Assembly: GCA_016709675.1 (NCBI GenBank)
Contig: JADJMH010000022.1
Location: forward strand, 1-64,000
Direction: 5' to 3'
DNA: 64,000 nucleotides
Source of the DNA: Candidatus Accumulibacter proximus
GTDB lineage: Bacteria > Pseudomonadota > Gammaproteobacteria > Burkholderiales > Rhodocyclaceae
Shown here one piece after another: positions 60,321 to 64,000 of this stretch (the first letter of the stretch is position 1; each line of letters starts with the position of its first letter). Made by a program: the position numbers and the translations under genes. Below the pieces are notes generated by a model, which searched no databases, had not been told where the DNA came from, and saw only the letters and a list, made by a program, of their open reading frames with translations.

Positions 60321-61397
60321 TCAATGTGGAAATGGCCAGAGCCGGAGTTTTTCCTTGCCCGTGGACCACAGGCGGGCGATACCGTGCGGCTCCTTTATCA
60401 GGAAGAAAATGATCAATGAGCCGAAGATAATCAACTCGGCATGCGACACGCCAGCCGTCGAAATCGTGACCCCGAATAGTCCGCCAATCGCTGGCAGGAA
60501 CTGGTTCAGCGCGATCGGCAGAGTGACGATGAAAGCTGCGCCGAAGAAGCTGCCCATGATCGAACCGAGGCCGCCGATAATGACCATGAACAGCAACTGA
60601 AACGAACGATCGACCGAGAAAGCGGCCGGCTCCCACGAGGAGAGATGGATGAAGCCCCATAGAGCGCCGGCGGTTCCGACGAAAAAGGAGCTGACGGCAA
60701 AAGCGGAGAGCTTGGCAAACAGCGGCCGGATGCCGATCACCTCGGCGGCCACGTCCATATCGCGTATGGCCATCCACTGCCGACCGATGGCACTGCGCGT
60801 CATGTTCTTCGCCAGGAGAGCGAAAACCACCAGGAACGCCAGACAGAAGACGTATTTGTCGACCGGCGCGTCGATCTGCCAGGCGAGGATCTGCAGGTTG
60901 GAAACCGAAACCGAACCGGATGGAGCATTATTCGTAAACCAGGCAATACGCAGAAAAACCCAGTCGGTGAAGAACTGGGCGGCCAGGGTGGCGACGGCCA
61001 GATAAAGCCCGCGCACGCGCAAGCTGGGTATCCCGAAAAAAATGCCGACCAGCGCCGAGGTGAGGCCTCCGAGCAGGATGGAAAAGAGCAGCGGCAGTCC
61101 CTCGATTCGGATGTGAAAGTTGTAGGCGGCATAGGCGCCGACCGCCATGAAGGCTCCCGCACCGAGCGTAATCTGCCCGCAGAAACCGACCAGGATATTG
61201 ACACCGAGCGCCGCCAGCGACAGGATCAGGAAGGGAATCAGGATGGCGCGCATCAGATATTCGTCGCCCAGCAGCGGGATGCCGACGAAAGCAAAGACCA
61301 GGATGCCGAGGATGGCCCAGCGGTCCTGGGCAATCGGGAAAATCTGCTGATCGGCTGCGTAAGAGGTCTTGAACTGAGCGTTTTCTCTATAAAGCAC
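60321..61397 (-). CDS. livM: Branched-chain-type ABC transporter permease LivM
   Basis: This inner-membrane permease (358 residues) has about nine hydrophobic segments. It shows the family motif ALGVNILVGFCGQITLGAGA and the ATPase-contact loop GRQWMAIRDMDVAAEVIGIR. It pairs with LivH and lies 15 bases after livH and 80 before the binding-protein gene. Confidence 0.93.
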   Translation of the reverse strand: MLYRENAQFKTSYAADQQIFPIAQDRWAILGILVFAFVGIPLLGDEYLMRAILIPFLILSLAALGVNILVGFCGQITLGAGAFMAVGAYAAYNFHIRIEGLPLLFSILLGGLTSALVGIFFGIPSLRVRGLYLAVATLAAQFFTDWVFLRIAWFTNNAPSGSVSVSNLQILAWQIDAPVDKYVFCLAFLVVFALLAKNMTRSAIGRQWMAIRDMDVAAEVIGIRPLFAKLSAFAVSSFFVGTAGALWGFIHLSSWEPAAFSVDRSFQLLFMVIIGGLGSIMGSFFGAAFIVTLPIALNQFLPAIGGLFGVTISTAGVSHAELIIFGSLIIFFLIKEPHGIARLWSTGKEKLRLWPFPH

Positions 61398-61412
61398 TTG
61401 CCTGCTCCCCGG

Positions 61413-62342
61413 TTAAACGCGGTCGATGATCTTTTCGCCGAACAGCCCCTGCGGCCTGAAGAGCAGAAAGACCAGGGCCAATTGGTAGGCAAACCAGATT
61501 TCGATGCCACCACCAATCATCGGGCCAAGATAGACCTCCGAGAGTTTCTCGCCAACGCCGATGATCAGTCCGCCTACGATCGCACCGGGAATCGAGGTCA
61601 GGCCGCCGAGAATGACCACCGGCAGACCGCGCAGCGCCACTGTCGTCAGCGAGAACTGGACTCCCAGCTTGGAACCCCAGATCACACCGGCCACCAGGGC
61701 GACGATACCGGCGACGCACCAGACGATGACCCAGATGTGATTGAGCGGGATACCGATCGACTGCGCCGCCTGGTGGTCGTCGGCCACCGCACGCAACGCG
61801 CGACCGGTGACCGTCTTCTGGAAGAACAGCGTCAACAATCCGACCAGCAAGGCGGCGATCAGCGCCGCCACGAAGTCCTCCTTGTTGATCAGCAGCCCAC
61901 CTTCGAACGTCCCCTCGAGGATAAACACTGGATCCTTTGGCATGCCAACGTCAATCTTGTAGATGTCGCTACCGAAGAGGCTGGAGCCGACGCCTTCAAG
62001 AACGTATGCAATGCCCAGGGTGGCCATCAGCAAGGTCGCGCCCTCCTGATTCACGAGGTGACGCAGGACCAGTCGCTCGATCAGCCAGGCAACGACAAAC
62101 ATCAGTGCCCCGGCCAGCAGGAAGGCCACCGTGTTCGCCAGGAAACGACTGTCAATTCCCAGCCACTGGGGTATCCATGCCGAACACCGTGCCATCGCCA
62201 GCGCCGCGAAAAGCACCATCGCTCCCTGCGCAAAGTTGAACACGCCGGAGGCCTTGAAGATCAGGACAAAACCCAGCGCGACCAAGGAATAGAGCATGCC
62301 GGCCATCAGGCCACCGATCAACGTTTCGAGAAAGAAACCCAT
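61413..62342 (-). CDS. livH: Branched-chain-type ABC transporter permease LivH
   Basis: This permease has 309 residues from the ATG at 62342 (MGFFLETLIGGLMAGMLYSL). It has SGVFNFAQGAMVLFAAL and the contact loop TGRALRAVADDHQAAQSIGI, both LivH features. The chosen start is the family one; the frame is open a little further upstream into the end of livG. It begins 13 bases after the livG stop. Confidence 0.93.
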   Translation of the reverse strand: MGFFLETLIGGLMAGMLYSLVALGFVLIFKASGVFNFAQGAMVLFAALAMARCSAWIPQWLGIDSRFLANTVAFLLAGALMFVVAWLIERLVLRHLVNQEGATLLMATLGIAYVLEGVGSSLFGSDIYKIDVGMPKDPVFILEGTFEGGLLINKEDFVAALIAALLVGLLTLFFQKTVTGRALRAVADDHQAAQSIGIPLNHIWVIVWCVAGIVALVAGVIWGSKLGVQFSLTTVALRGLPVVILGGLTSIPGAIVGGLIIGVGEKLSEVYLGPMIGGGIEIWFAYQLALVFLLFRPQGLFGEKIIDRV

Positions 62343-62355
62343 CCTTTTTCTCTCC

Positions 62356-63138
62356 TCAGTGGCTGGCGCCAAGGTACGCACTGATGACTTCCGGATTGGC
62401 GCGAACCTCGTCGGGTTCACCGTCACCAATCTTCTTGCCGTAATCGAGCACCACCACCCGGTCGGAGATATCCATCACCACCGCCATGTCGTGCTCGATA
62501 AGGACGATCGTCGTACCGAACTGGTCGTTGACGTCGAGAATGAAACGACACATGTCCTGCTTCTCTTCGACGTTCATTCCGGCCATCGGCTCGTCAAGCA
62601 ACAGGATGCTCGGTTCCATGGCCAGCGCCCGACCGAGGTCGACGCGCTTCTGCAGGCCATAGGGCAGGCGCCCGACCGGCGTCTTGCGAATGTGCTGGAT
62701 TTCCAGAAAGTCGATGACCTCCTCGACTTTGGCCCGATGTTCGAGTTCCTCGCGCCGGGCCGGCCCCCACCAGAACGCCTGCTGGATCAGGTTGCTGCGG
62801 ATCTTCAGGTTGCGCCCGGTCATCAGGTTGTCGATCACGTTCATGCCCTTGAACAGCGCAATGTTCTGAAAGGTGCGCGAGATCCCGGCCCTGGCCGCCT
62901 TGTAGGGGTTCATCTTGCTGAAGTGCTGGCCGCGCAGGGTGATCTCTCCCTGCTGCGGCCGATAGACGCCGTTGATCACGTTGAGCATCGAACTCTTGCC
63001 CGCACCATTCGGGCCGATGATCGCGCGGATCTCGTGCTCGCGAACATCGAAGGAAATGTCGATAAGCGCCTTGACGCCACCGAAGGCAAGAGAAACGTTC
63101 TTCAGGTTGAGAATGACCTCGCCGATCTGTCGACTCAT
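62356..63138 (-). CDS. livG: Branched-chain-type ABC transporter ATPase LivG
   Basis: This ATPase (260 residues) has Walker A GPNGAGKSS (42-50), Walker B SILLLDEPMAGMN, and a signature LPYGLQKRVDLGRAL that replaces LSGGQ, normal for LivG. Its ATG overlaps the stop of the ligase gene by one base, so translation is coupled. Confidence 0.93.
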   Translation of the reverse strand: MSRQIGEVILNLKNVSLAFGGVKALIDISFDVREHEIRAIIGPNGAGKSSMLNVINGVYRPQQGEITLRGQHFSKMNPYKAARAGISRTFQNIALFKGMNVIDNLMTGRNLKIRSNLIQQAFWWGPARREELEHRAKVEEVIDFLEIQHIRKTPVGRLPYGLQKRVDLGRALAMEPSILLLDEPMAGMNVEEKQDMCRFILDVNDQFGTTIVLIEHDMAVVMDISDRVVVLDYGKKIGDGEPDEVRANPEVISAYLGASH

Positions 63139-64000
63139 CAGGCGGCCCTCCCGGCAATCTCGAAGGTCTTCAGGTCGCGGATGACGAGATTGGCAGCGAC
63201 CTTGCCCTGCCGTCCATCCTCGAACTTGACCACCGTTTCGATGAACTGGCTGTTGCGACCGCTGTACAGTGCATCAATCAGCACGGCATACTTGTCGGCG
63301 ACGAAGCCGCGGCGCACCTTGCGCGTGCGCGTCAGTTCGTCGTCGTCCGGATCGAGTTCCTTGTGCAGGATCAGAAAGCGGTGAATCTGCGAATCGGCGA
63401 GCGCGCCCTCGCCAAGCAGTTCGCCATTGACCTGTTCAATGCACTCCTGAATCAGCCCATAGACCTCCGGTTTCGCCGCCAGGTCGGTATAGCCTGAATA
63501 GGCGATACCACGCCGCTCGGCCCAGTTGCCGACGGCGCCTATGTCGATGTTGATGAACGCGCAGACCATCTTGCGCTGGTCGCCAAAGACCACCGCTTCC
63601 TTGATATGCGGGAAGAATTTCAGCTTGTTCTCGATGTAGTTCGGCGCATACATCGCCCCATTGGCCAGCTTGCCGACATCCTTGGCGCGATCGATGATCT
63701 TCAAATGACCGTCGTCGTCGAAGATCCCGGCGTCGCCAGTCATAAAATACCCATCGGCGTTGATCGCTTCGGCCGTCGCATCGGGTCGCTTGAAATACTC
63801 CTTGAGCAACATCGGACCCCGAACGAGGATCTCGCCGTTGTCGGCGATCTTCACCTCGACCCCCGGAGCCGGCTTGCCAACACTGTCGAACTTGATCTGT
63901 CCATCGGGCTGCAGGCAGACGTAGGCGCAGGTTTCGGTCTGGCCGTAGAGCTGCTTCAGGTTGATGCCGATCGACCGATAGAAACGGAAGAGGTCCGGAC
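63138..64000 (-). CDS. AMP-dependent acyl-CoA synthetase/ligase, C-terminal part
   Basis: The frame is open from the right edge and covers the last 286 residues of an ANL-family ligase. It includes the aromatic-rich LKQLYGQTETCAYVC motif (A5), GYFMTGDAGIFDDDG (A7) and the hinge DRAKDVGKL (A8). A long-chain-type C-terminus follows (ELTRTRKVRRGFVADKYA). It would activate the acid brought in by the liv importer to its CoA ester. The N-terminus lies beyond the window. Long-chain or aryl acids are both possible substrates. Confidence 0.88.
   Translation of the reverse strand, partial: PDLFRFYRSIGINLKQLYGQTETCAYVCLQPDGQIKFDSVGKPAPGVEVKIADNGEILVRGPMLLKEYFKRPDATAEAINADGYFMTGDAGIFDDDGHLKIIDRAKDVGKLANGAMYAPNYIENKLKFFPHIKEAVVFGDQRKMVCAFINIDIGAVGNWAERRGIAYSGYTDLAAKPEVYGLIQECIEQVNGELLGEGALADSQIHRFLILHKELDPDDDELTRTRKVRRGFVADKYAVLIDALYSGRNSQFIETVVKFEDGRQGKVAANLVIRDLKTFEIAGRAA

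Noticed and set aside
61113..62384. Plus-strand open frame of 423 codons
   Set aside because: It is antisense to livM and livH, and its polar Gln/Asp/His-rich text is the reverse complement of membrane codons.

Overview
The window reads as a chromosome segment of a GC-rich betaproteobacterium, most likely a Rhodocyclales member close to Accumulibacter, Dechloromonas or Azoarcus. This placement is an inference. It rests on the classic tRNA-Tyr/Gly/Thr-tuf-tRNA-Trp-secE-nusG-rpl-rpoBC-str-S10-spc-alpha layout, a PhaM-type polyhydroxyalkanoate granule protein, and rich fatty-acid and aromatic-acid catabolism genes. It is mostly core genome: no prophage, insertion sequence, CRISPR array or defence island is visible.

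Positions 1-4.3 kb hold recG (running off the left edge), ridA, a small TPR protein, a SPOR-domain protein and a DUF2802 protein. Positions 4.3-16.6 kb are a fatty-acid degradation block: a thiolase/3-hydroxyacyl-CoA dehydrogenase pair, a FadL-type porin, and a five-gene operon (TetR regulator, FadE-type dehydrogenase, thiolase, bifunctional hydratase/dehydrogenase, thioesterase). An identical 17-bp near-palindrome lies just after the predicted -10 box of both the regulator operon and the fadA operon, so one PsrA/FadP-like repressor probably controls the block. An Atm1-type ABC exporter follows on the plus strand (16.7-18.5 kb).

Positions 18.6-51.2 kb form one long minus-strand run of translation and transcription genes, from rplQ back to the tRNA cluster. 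It contains two almost identical tuf genes, four tRNAs, and recognisable promoters in front of rplC, rplN, rpsL and the tRNA-tuf operon. Terminator- or attenuator-like hairpins lie after rpoC and between rplL and rpoB.

Positions 51.2-64 kb are catabolic: a fused indolepyruvate ferredoxin oxidoreductase, a membrane-anchored methyltransferase-like protein, phaM, a class III CoA-transferase/racemase, and a complete branched-chain-type ABC importer (livF, binding protein, livM, livH, livG) with an AMP-dependent acyl-CoA ligase running off the right edge. Two gene remnants lie here: a phenylacetate-CoA-ligase fragment between livF and the CoA-transferase, and the C-terminal tail of an FAD-linked oxidase after a 12-G tract upstream of the oxidoreductase.

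Many genes in the first 17.3 kb, and also the essential rpsL, carry one- or two-base indels that break otherwise normal proteins. They often lie in short homopolymers, which suggests sequence or assembly error rather than decay. I found no convincing undescribed system. The most useful leads are the shared operator, the terminator-like hairpin inside the str-operon leader, and the two gene remnants.
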